Shown here in pieces: positions 1-5,089 of a DNA stretch of 5,089 nt; the stretch's first letter is position 1; each line of letters starts with the position of its first letter. The stretch is from Myxococcales bacterium (GTDB lineage: Bacteria; Myxococcota; Myxococcia; Myxococcales; Anaeromyxobacteraceae). Both the position numbers and the translations under genes were made by a program. Location of the stretch: assembly GCA_021784495.1 (NCBI GenBank), contig JAJXSQ010000195.1, positions 1 to 5,089 of the forward strand, read 5' to 3'. The notes below the pieces were generated by a model that made no database searches, was not told the DNA's origin, and saw nothing but the letters and a program-made list of their open reading frames with translations.

Positions 1-892
1 CGCGCTCGCGGCGGCGCTGGCGATCGTCGCCGGGCGGAGCGGCGCCGAGCAGGCGGGAGACGCCCTGGCGGCCCTCGCCGGGGGCGGGCTGCTCGTTCCC
101 CTGGCGGCCGCGGCCCTGCGGCCGCTCCTGGCGCGCCTCCCCGGGGCGGTCTCCGGCGCACGGCTCCGCGATCTCGGCAGCCTGAACCACCCGGCGCTCA
201 AGGAGCTGATCGTGCAGGCCCCCGGCACCTACCACCACTCGATCCTCGTCGGCACGCTGGCCGAGGCGGCGGCCGCGGCGATCGGGGCCGACGCCCTGCT
301 CGCCAGGGTCGGCGCCTACTACCACGATCTCGGGAAGCTCCGGGCGCCGCTCCTCTTCGCCGAGAACCAGCGGAGCCGGAACGAGCACGAGGGGCTCCGG
401 CCCGTCGACAGCGCCCTCGCGGTGAAGCGGCACGTCTCCGACGGCCTGGAGCTGGCGCGCCAGTGGCGGCTCCCGGCGGCGGTGACCGCCTTCATCGCCG
501 AGCACCACGGGACGCGGCTGGTCGGCTACTTCTGGGCGAAGCAGCGGCAGCGGGTCGACGCCGGGGAGGTTGGGGTCGCCGACGAGGGGGCCTTCCGCTA
601 CCCCGGGCCCATCCCGCGGAGCCGCGAGGTGGCGCTGGTGATGCTGGCCGACGCCTGCGAGGCGAGCGCCCGGGCGCTGGTCGATCCGGATCCGGCGAGC
701 CTCCGCGCCCTGGTGGACCAGCGCTTCTCGGAGGTGGCGCGGGACGGCCAGCTCGAGGCCTGCGACCTGACGCTCCGCGATCTCCACGCGGCGGCCGGGG
801 CGATGGCCGGGACCCTCGAGGAGCTGTACCGGGCGCGGCCGGCCGGGGAGCGGGGACGCCCCCGGGTCGCCCTGGTCGAGGGCGGGGCGTGA
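1..892 (+). CDS. 7TM-HD family phosphohydrolase (PgpH-like c-di-AMP phosphodiesterase), C-terminal part
   Basis: The gene is cut at the window's left edge; the first complete codon is at base 2 and the frame stays open to TGA 890-892, giving 296 visible residues. Residues 1-10 and about 22-45 are hydrophobic and look like the last membrane helices of the 7TM part. The cytoplasmic HD domain follows: NHP at 60-62, APGTYHHS with H78/H79, YYHDLGK with the metal-binding H108-D109, ENQ at 121-123, H144 with DG at 147-148, and HHG at 168-170. Further matches are YPGP, MLADACEAS and the late DGQLEACDLTLRDL block, all typical of this family. Characterised members (Listeria PgpH) hydrolyse cyclic di-AMP to pApA at the inner membrane; that activity is inferred here from family membership. 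The GTG at 212 is internal, because family-conserved residues lie upstream of it. The stop overlaps the ybeY start (GTGA), implying translational coupling. In many bacteria phoH precedes this gene; that lies outside the window. Confidence 0.93.
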   Translation, partial: ALAAALAIVAGRSGAEQAGDALAALAGGGLLVPLAAAALRPLLARLPGAVSGARLRDLGSLNHPALKELIVQAPGTYHHSILVGTLAEAAAAAIGADALLARVGAYYHDLGKLRAPLLFAENQRSRNEHEGLRPVDSALAVKRHVSDGLELARQWRLPAAVTAFIAEHHGTRLVGYFWAKQRQRVDAGEVGVADEGAFRYPGPIPRSREVALVMLADACEASARALVDPDPASLRALVDQRFSEVARDGQLEACDLTLRDLHAAAGAMAGTLEELYRARPAGERGRPRVALVEGGA

Positions 893-1446
893 CCGTCGAC
901 AGCCGGAGCCGCCACCCGGCGGGGGCCGCGGCCGCGCGAGGGCTCGCCGCCGTCGCCCGCCGCTACCTGGCCGTCGTCGGGATGGCGGAGGCCGACCTCT
1001 CGATCCTGGTGGTCACCGATGGCGTGATCCGGGGGCTCAACCGGCGCTGGCGAGGCAAGGATCGGGCGACCGACGTCCTCTCCTTTCCGCTCGGTGAGCC
1101 TCCCGGTCCTGGGCGACCCCTGGGGGACGTGGTACTGTCGCTCGACACCGCCGCCCGGCGGGCCCGCGCCGAACGGCGGCCCGTCCGGTCGGAGCTGGAG
1201 CGGTACCTGGCGCACGGCCTCCTCCACCTGCTCGGCCACGACCACGAGCGGCCCCGGGAGGCCAGGCGGATGGCGGCGCTGGAGGCCGCGCTCACCGGCG
1301 CCCGGGGGCTGGTCGGCGCGGCGCTGCAGGTCGCTGGCGGGAGCGGATGGACCCCTTCGCGGACATCGACCTCGACTCGGAGTCGGTCTGGCTCGACGGC
1401 GCCTGGTACACGCGCGAGGCGCTCGCCCAGCGGATCAAGCAGATGA
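889..1446 (+). CDS. ybeY: Endoribonuclease YbeY (rRNA maturation factor, UPF0054)
   Basis: YbeY is a zinc-dependent single-strand endoribonuclease involved in 16S rRNA 3'-end maturation and late 30S quality control in the cytoplasm. The family signature is complete: LNRRWRGKD at 50-59 running into TDVLSFP at 61-67, GDVVLS at 79-84, and the zinc site HGLLHLLGHDH with H109, H113 and H119, followed by the usual M-x-x-LE helix (128-132). The start is GTG 889, overlapping the HD-gene stop by four bases, with GAGGG at 878-882 as the Shine-Dalgarno sequence. The frame runs to TGA 1444-1446, giving 185 residues, whereas the family is usually about 140-170. The recognisable domain ends near residue 140-150. 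The last 33 or so residues, rich in Ser, Thr, Arg and Gly, are encoded entirely inside the next gene in another frame and look like an overprinted tail. Identity of the domain is secure; the true C-terminus is less so. Confidence 0.93.
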   Translation: MTVDSRSRHPAGAAAARGLAAVARRYLAVVGMAEADLSILVVTDGVIRGLNRRWRGKDRATDVLSFPLGEPPGPGRPLGDVVLSLDTAARRARAERRPVRSELERYLAHGLLHLLGHDHERPREARRMAALEAALTGARGLVGAALQVAGGSGWTPSRTSTSTRSRSGSTAPGTRARRSPSGSSR

Positions 1447-1784
1447 TCGAGGCCGGCGACTTCCGGGTCGCCCGCCCCAGCCAGGCCCTCGAGCGGCTGG
1501 AGGGCGCGCTCGCCCAGGCGCAGCTCGTCGCCGTCCGGATGCCGCTCGACCTGATCGAGGCGGCCGGGGCGACCGCGGCGCGGCTCGGGCGCCCGCTCGG
1601 CCACCTGGTGCGGGAGTCGGTCGCCTACTACCTGGCGGCCGCGGCCGCCTACGGCGCGTCGCAGGCGGGGACGGGCCCGGCCGCGGCCGTGGACCCGGCG
1701 GCGCCGGCGCCCGCGGTCGGCCCGCCGATCGAGGTGGACCTCCGCGACGAGGCCGAGCCGTCGTTCTTCAAGAAGGCGCCCTGA
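1347..1784 (+). CDS. Hypothetical protein with ribbon-helix-helix-like segment
   Basis: I do not recognise this 145-residue protein as a named family. The start is ATG 1347, with GGGAG at 1339-1343 as a closely spaced ribosome-binding site (3 bases). Residues 14-55 form an N-terminal block (VWLDGAWYTREALAQRI, then a charged helix-like stretch). Residues 60-96 read like a CopG/Arc ribbon-helix-helix unit: a short strand (LVAVRMPLDL), a helix (about 68-80), a GRPL turn and a second helix ending in VRESVAYYL. An Ala/Pro/Gly linker (97-127) leads to an acidic tail (PIEVDLRDEAEP) and a basic end (FFKKAP). DNA binding is possible by analogy, but unproven; the linker and tail are unlike a minimal RHH repressor. 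It overlaps ybeY by 100 bases and ends 11 bases before the likely lnt start, so it is cotranscribed with envelope and translation genes. The coherent amphipathic pattern supports real coding, unlike the ybeY frame across the overlap. Confidence 0.8.
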   Translation: MDPFADIDLDSESVWLDGAWYTREALAQRIKQMIEAGDFRVARPSQALERLEGALAQAQLVAVRMPLDLIEAAGATAARLGRPLGHLVRESVAYYLAAAAAYGASQAGTGPAAAVDPAAPAPAVGPPIEVDLRDEAEPSFFKKAP

Positions 1785-1795
1785 CGGAACGGGCC

Positions 1796-3466
1796 GTGCG
1801 TCGCCTCGCGACCCTCCTCCTCGCCGCCGCCGGCACCGGCGCCGCCATGGCGCTGGCGCTGCCGCTCGTCCTCCCCTGGTGGTCGCTGCGCGAGGTCGAT
1901 CCCGCGGGCCGGCTCGAGCCCATCGCCTTCGTCGCGCTCCTGCCGCTCCTCTGGGCGGCGGGGCGGGCGCGCGGCGCGCGCGGCGCGGCGGGGCTCGGCT
2001 TCCTGGCCGGGTTCGCCTACTTCCTGGCGGCGATCCACTGGGTGGCCCACGCGATGACCGCCTTCGGCGGCCTGTCGGCCTGGGTCGCGGGGCTGGGGCT
2101 GTCGCTCCTCGTCGGCTTCATGGCCTTCCACTGGGCGCTCGCCATCGGCGCCGCGACGCTGGTGCGCCGCGCCCTCGGCTGGCCGCTCCGCTACCACCTC
2201 CCGGCCATCTGGACCGCGACCGAGCTCCTGCGGGAGCGGCTCTTCACCGGCTTCCCCTGGGCCGACCTCGGCTACACCCAGGTCCGCACCCCCTGGATCG
2301 CGCAGCTCGCCGCGCTCCTCGGCGTCCACGGGCTCGCCTTCCTGGTGGTCCAGGTGAACGCGGTCCTCGCCGACGCGCTCGACGACCGCCGCGCCGGGCG
2401 CCCCGCGCCGCGGGGGGCCCTGGCGGTCACCGCGGCGCTCGTGGCGCTGGTGGCCGCCGGCGGCGCGGCCCGGCTCGCGAGGCTCCGCGCCGAGATCGCC
2501 GCCGCGCCGGAGGTCACCGTCGGGCTGGTCCAGGCGAACGTCGATCAGGAGGTGAAGAACGCGGCGCGGGCGCACGCCGGGTTCATCCTCGACCGCCTGG
2601 TGCCGCTCACCGTCGCGGCGGACCGGGCGGGCGCCGACCTGATCGCCTGGCCCGAGGCGGCCTACCCGCTGGCGCTCCCGCCCGACCTGCGCCGCCTCGA
2701 TCCGATCCGCGGCGGCATCCCCCGGCTGGCGCGCGCCCACCTCCTCCTCGGCGCGGTGACCATGGAGTCGACCGGCGCGGGCGGCGACGGCGGGCGCTGG
2801 CGGGTGGAGAACTCCGCGTTCCTCCTCTCCCCCGACCTCGCGGTCCTGGGGCGCCAGTCGAAGCACCACCTCGTCCCCTTCGGAGAGTACGTGCCGCTCG
2901 CGTCCTGGCTGCCCTTCCTGCGGCAGGTGGTGCCGGCGATGGCGCCGCTCACCCCGGGGCGGGCCCTCGAGCCGCTCGGCTTCGCGGGGCCGGGCGGCGG
3001 TCCCGTCCGGGTGGGCGCCATGATCTGCTTCGACGCCATCTTCCCCGGCATCGCGCGGGCCTTCACCCGGGCGGGCGCCGATCTCCTGGTCAACCCCACG
3101 AACGACGCCTGGTACGGGTACTCGTCCGGTCCCTACCAGTTCCTGGCCATCGTCCAGCTCCGGGCGATCGAGACCGGGCGGGCGATCGCGCGTCCGGCCT
3201 ACGCCGGGGTCTCGGCCCTGATCCTCCCCACCGGCGAGCTCGAGCCCGGGAGGCTGGAGGTGGGGCCGGTCGATCCGGCGCTGGCCCCGGAGCCCGAGGA
3301 GCCGGCGCGCCTCCTCGTCGGCCGGCTGCCCATCTTGCGCGGGCGGACCCCCTTCGTTACCATCGGCGACTCCTTCGCCTGGGGCTGCGCGGCCCTCGCC
3401 GCGGTGGTCCTGGCGCTCGCCGCGGGCCGGCGGCGCCGCGGCGCCGCCCCTCCCCACGGCCCCTGA
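1796..3466 (+). CDS. lnt: Apolipoprotein N-acyltransferase
   Basis: Lnt N-acylates the N-terminal S-diacylglyceryl cysteine of lipoproteins in the inner membrane, the last maturation step before Lol sorting. From GTG 1796 the protein is 556 residues (E. coli 512). Residues 1-225 carry several hydrophobic helices (about 4-26, 41-56, 64-84, 90-125, 167-192, 207-224), including TGFPWADLGYTQ at 151-162. A nitrilase-type domain follows (about 240-500), and a final membrane helix lies near 524-543. The catalytic triad is E287 (WPE), K356 (SKHHLVPFGE) and C411 (MICFD); E364 matches E. coli E343, and NPTNDAWYGYSSGPYQ (433-448) is typical. Oddities: N255 where E. coli has W237, and F412-D413 where it has Y388-E389. 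Start choice: GTG 1796 has a weak GGAA at 1786-1789. A CTG at 1781 overlapping the upstream stop sits 4 bases after AAGAAGG (1770-1776), and ATG 1847 would cut into the first helix. The frame is open far upstream, but only as a shadow of ybeY and the next gene. prfB starts 15 bases downstream. Confidence 0.93.
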   Translation: MRRLATLLLAAAGTGAAMALALPLVLPWWSLREVDPAGRLEPIAFVALLPLLWAAGRARGARGAAGLGFLAGFAYFLAAIHWVAHAMTAFGGLSAWVAGLGLSLLVGFMAFHWALAIGAATLVRRALGWPLRYHLPAIWTATELLRERLFTGFPWADLGYTQVRTPWIAQLAALLGVHGLAFLVVQVNAVLADALDDRRAGRPAPRGALAVTAALVALVAAGGAARLARLRAEIAAAPEVTVGLVQANVDQEVKNAARAHAGFILDRLVPLTVAADRAGADLIAWPEAAYPLALPPDLRRLDPIRGGIPRLARAHLLLGAVTMESTGAGGDGGRWRVENSAFLLSPDLAVLGRQSKHHLVPFGEYVPLASWLPFLRQVVPAMAPLTPGRALEPLGFAGPGGGPVRVGAMICFDAIFPGIARAFTRAGADLLVNPTNDAWYGYSSGPYQFLAIVQLRAIETGRAIARPAYAGVSALILPTGELEPGRLEVGPVDPALAPEPEEPARLLVGRLPILRGRTPFVTIGDSFAWGCAALAAVVLALAAGRRRRGAAPPHGP

Positions 3467-3470
3467 GCCC

Positions 3471-3474
3471 GGAG
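3471..3474 (+). promoter_or_regulatory. Ribosome-binding site of prfB
   Basis: GGAG lies seven bases before ATG 3482, in the 15-base gap between lnt and prfB. It fixes the start of the short zero-frame segment of RF2, whose 23 sense codons would otherwise be easy to overlook. Confidence 0.7.
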
Positions 3475-3481
3475 TCCCCCG

Positions 3482-4601
3482 ATGGCCGCCCCGATCCCCG
3501 AGCAGCTCTCCGCGTACGCCCGCCGCCTGGACGCGCTCCGGGGGTCGCTTTGACGTCGAGCGGCGGCGGCGGCGGGTCGCGGAGATCGCCAGCCTCTCCG
3601 GGGCTCCCGGCTTCTGGGACGACGCCGCGAAGGCCCAGGCGCTGCTGAAGGAGAAGGCGCAGCTGGAGCAGGTGGTGGAGTCCTGCGACCGGGTCGGTCG
3701 GGCCCTCGAGGACGCCGCGGCGCTCCACGAGCTCGCCGAGGAGGCGGGCGACGACGCCGTCCGCGCCGAGGTGGCCGGGGCGGCGGTGGCGGTCGGCGCC
3801 GAGGTCGAGGCGCTGGAGTTCCGGCGGATGCTCTCCGGCGAGCACGACCGGGCCGGGGCGATCGTCGAGGTGAAGAGCGGCGCCGGCGGCGTCGAGGCGA
3901 TGGACTGGGCGGCGATGCTCTACCGGATGTACACCCGCTACTGCGAGCGGCGGGGCTGGGCGGTGGAGCCGGCCGACCTGGTGGCGGGCGAGGAGGCGGG
4001 CATCAGCCAGGCCTCCTTCTTCGCGCGGGGCGACTACGCCTACGGCTTCCTCAAGGCCGAGCGCGGGGTCCACCGGCTCGTCCGCATCAGCCCCTTCGAC
4101 CAGAACGCCCGCCGCCAGACCAGCTTCGCGGCGGTCGACGTCACCCCGGAGATCGACGACGACATCGTCATCGACATCAAGGAGGCGGACGTCCGCATCG
4201 ACACCTACCGGTCCTCCGGCGCCGGCGGCCAGAAGGTCAACAAGACCGACTCCGCGGTCCGGATCACCCACCTGCCGACCGGCATCGTGGTCGCCATGCA
4301 GAACGAGCGGAGCCAGCAGAAGAACCGCTCGATGGCCTGGAAGATCCTGCGCTCCCGCCTCTACGAGCACGAGGAGCGCAAGCGCCAGGCGGCCCTGGAC
4401 GCCGTGGAGGCCCAGAAGAAGGACATCGACTTCGGCTCGCAGATCCGCAGCTACGTCCTCCAGCCCTACCAGCTGGTGAAGGACCTGCGCACCGGCGTCG
4501 AGTCGGGGCGCGTCGCCGACGTGCTCGACGGCGACCTGGACCAGTTCGTGACGCCCTTCCTCATGGGGGTGCGCCGGACCGACCGCGCGGTGGACGGGTA
4601 G
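3482..4601 (+). CDS. prfB: Peptide chain release factor 2, expressed by programmed +1 ribosomal frameshift
   Basis: RF2 recognises UAA and UGA in the ribosomal A site and triggers peptidyl-tRNA hydrolysis. Translation starts at ATG 3482, runs 23 sense codons to CTT (3548-3550), meets TGA 3551-3553, shifts +1 and continues from GAC 3552 to TAG 4599-4601. The product is 372 residues, against 365 in E. coli. Across the junction the protein reads LRGSLDVE, matching LRGYLDYD of E. coli RF2. In joined numbering, the anticodon-mimicking tripeptide SPF is at 203-205 (RF2-specific; RF1 has PxT), and GGQ, which enters the peptidyl-transferase centre, is at 248-250 within RSSGAGGQKVNKTDSAVR. E. coli has these at 205-207 and 250-252. 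The N-terminal helical domain contains APGFWDD, usual for the family. An ORF search that ignores the shift begins at GTG 3672 and loses 63 residues. Expression should be autoregulated: scarce RF2 slows termination at the UGA and favours the shift. Confidence 0.97.
3540..3554 (+). promoter_or_regulatory. prfB programmed +1 frameshift site
   Basis: The site has all classical parts. Five G (3540-3544) form an internal Shine-Dalgarno-like element, followed by a three-base spacer TCG, the slippery codon CTT (3548-3550) and an in-frame TGA followed by C (3551-3554), a weak termination context. Order and spacing match the E. coli prfB site, in which GGGGG-TAT-CTT-TGA-C is found. The P-site tRNA(Leu) slips from CUU to UUU, so the next codon read is GAC. 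This acts as a feedback sensor of RF2 activity. Function is inferred from the close match to the characterised site. Confidence 0.96.
3561..3575 (+). repeat. Five tandem CGG codons in prfB
   Basis: (CGG)5 begins seven bases after the in-frame TGA of the frameshift site and encodes five arginines (residues 27-31 of joined RF2). The position corresponds to a charged helix start in the family (DAKKER in E. coli), so the basic run fits the protein. It may be only a by-product of high-GC arginine codon choice. Confidence 0.6.
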
Positions 4602-4612
4602 GGCGGCGGCGA

Positions 4613-5089
4613 TCAGCGGGGGGTGTAGACGATCGGCTGGCGGGCGAGGATGAAGCGGTCGACCGCGTCGACCGCCCAGCCGGGCAGGCCGAGGAGCTTG
4701 ACCCCGCAGCCGGTCGGCTGGCGGCCGGTGGTGGCGCTCTTCTCCCGGACGAAGGCGACCTCGCCGTCGAGGTCGAGCTTCCGCCCGTCCGCCAGCCCGA
4801 GCCGCACCTGGAGCCGCGTCCCCGCCGGCGGCGGCATGGCGCTGGCGATGAAGACGCCGCCGGAGTCGATGCGCCGGGTGGGGCCGACGTAGAAGTTGTG
4901 CTCGGACACGAGGCTCACGTTCACCTCGACCCGCGTCGGCACCGGCCGGGCCTTGGGCTCGTCGAGCAGCTCCTCGGTGATGAGCGCCATCAGGTCGACG
5001 GGGCCGGGCGACGCCCGGGCGGCCGGCGGCGGCGCGGGCGCCGCGGCCGGGGGATCCACGGCGGGGACGCGGGCCGGGAGCGGCGGCGG
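4613..5089 (-). CDS. PilZ-domain protein (myxobacterial TIGR02266-like), probably 5'-partial
   Basis: The frame reads leftward from the right window edge to TGA at 4615-4613. The first start codon inside the window is GTG at 5059-5057 (148 residues), but it lacks a Shine-Dalgarno sequence. The frame stays open to the edge with ten more Pro/Ala-rich codons, so the true start probably lies outside; an ATG at 4990-4988 is another candidate. Numbering from GTG 5059, residues 1-22 are Pro/Ala-rich and low complexity. Residues 40-145 form a PilZ-like beta barrel with SEHNFYVGP (52-60), IDSGGVFIAS (64-73), PPAGTRLQVRLGL (77-89) and LDGEVAFVRE (97-106), then a C-terminal helix. This resembles the PilZ-related domain multiplied in Myxococcus. 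Canonical PilZ proteins bind c-di-GMP through RxxxR and (D/N)xSxxG. Here the second motif reads R63-I-D65-S-G-G and the first is not exact (R38 and R43 are five apart), so c-di-GMP binding is doubtful. It is convergent with prfB and unrelated to that operon. No signal peptide is visible. Confidence 0.85.
   Translation of the reverse strand, partial: PPPLPARVPAVDPPAAAPAPPPAARASPGPVDLMALITEELLDEPKARPVPTRVEVNVSLVSEHNFYVGPTRRIDSGGVFIASAMPPPAGTRLQVRLGLADGRKLDLDGEVAFVREKSATTGRQPTGCGVKLLGLPGWAVDAVDRFILARQPIVYTPR

Noticed and set aside
463..888. Upstream extension of the ybeY reading frame
   Set aside because: It covers the HD domain in another frame and is low-complexity Gly/Arg/Ala; the GTG at 889 with GAGGG and a 4-base overlap is the natural start.
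1094..1795. Upstream extension of the lnt reading frame
   Set aside because: This stretch is an Arg/Pro/Gly-rich shadow of ybeY and the 145-residue gene; Lnt similarity begins only after about 1796.
1964..1990. GCGCGC-rich run in lnt as a repeat or structural element
   Set aside because: It is short, encodes an ordinary Arg/Gly/Ala cytoplasmic loop of Lnt, and is expected by chance at this base composition.
1649..3457. 602-residue open frame on the minus strand
   Set aside because: It lies opposite lnt, is dominated by Arg, Gly, Glu, Ala and Pro as expected for an antisense frame in GC-rich DNA, shows no domain, and lnt on the plus strand has clear catalytic motifs.
3551..3553. Sequencing error or pseudogene explanation for the stop in prfB
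   Set aside because: The exact GGGGG-N3-CTT-TGA-C context and the location after codon 23 match the classical RF2 recoding site, so this is regulation rather than damage.
1879..3648. 589-residue plus-strand frame overlapping lnt and prfB
   Set aside because: Low-complexity Arg/Pro/Gly/Ala sequence in a shifted frame of lnt, with no recognisable motif; it would also run through the prfB start and frameshift site.
3357..4370. 337-residue minus-strand frame opposite prfB, and similar minus frames at 598-1245, 963-1604, 2272-2517 and 2662-3099
   Set aside because: All lie opposite genes with strong family motifs, have no domain signature, and are common artefacts where stop codons are rare.
4650..4892. 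80-residue plus-strand frame inside the PilZ gene
   Set aside because: Antisense to a recognisable PilZ domain, with no motif of its own.

Overview
This is a very GC-rich (roughly three quarters G+C by eye), gene-dense chromosomal segment with almost no intergenic DNA. Gene content and order (7TM-HD phosphodiesterase, ybeY, small gene, lnt, prfB), together with a PilZ protein of the kind multiplied in myxobacteria, suggest a high-GC Gram-negative bacterium of the former Deltaproteobacteria (Myxococcota or Desulfobacterota/Desulfuromonadia-like). The lipoprotein N-acyltransferase points to a cell with an outer membrane. The taxonomic call is an inference from gene content and composition. No rRNA, tRNA, mobile element or CRISPR is visible.

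Layout. Five plus-strand genes form one tight operon-like run. They are the 3' part of a PgpH-like HD phosphohydrolase gene (1-892, cut by the window start), ybeY (889-1446, GTGA overlap with the HD gene), an unnamed gene for a 145-residue protein with a ribbon-helix-helix-like segment (1347-1784, overlapping the tail of ybeY by 100 bases), lnt (about 1796-3466) and prfB (3482-4601). The last gene is convergent: a PilZ-domain protein on the minus strand (4613 to the right window edge, probably continuing beyond it). Only 11 bases separate the prfB and PilZ stop codons. No stretch over 300 bases lacks a gene.

The most distinctive element is the programmed +1 frameshift in prfB. A 24-codon zero-frame reading frame ends in CTT-TGA-C preceded by a GGGGG Shine-Dalgarno-like run, and the remaining 349 codons lie in the +1 frame. 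A plain ORF search misses the first 63 residues of RF2. This is a known autoregulatory system, not a new one.

The operon combines c-di-AMP signalling (HD domain), ribosome/rRNA maturation (YbeY), outer-membrane lipoprotein maturation (Lnt) and translation termination (RF2). The less ordinary points are the unnamed RHH-like gene, the 100-base overlap that gives YbeY a strange tail, unusual residues at normally invariant positions of Lnt, and a PilZ domain lacking the canonical c-di-GMP motif. I see no convincing evidence of a wholly new biological system here.
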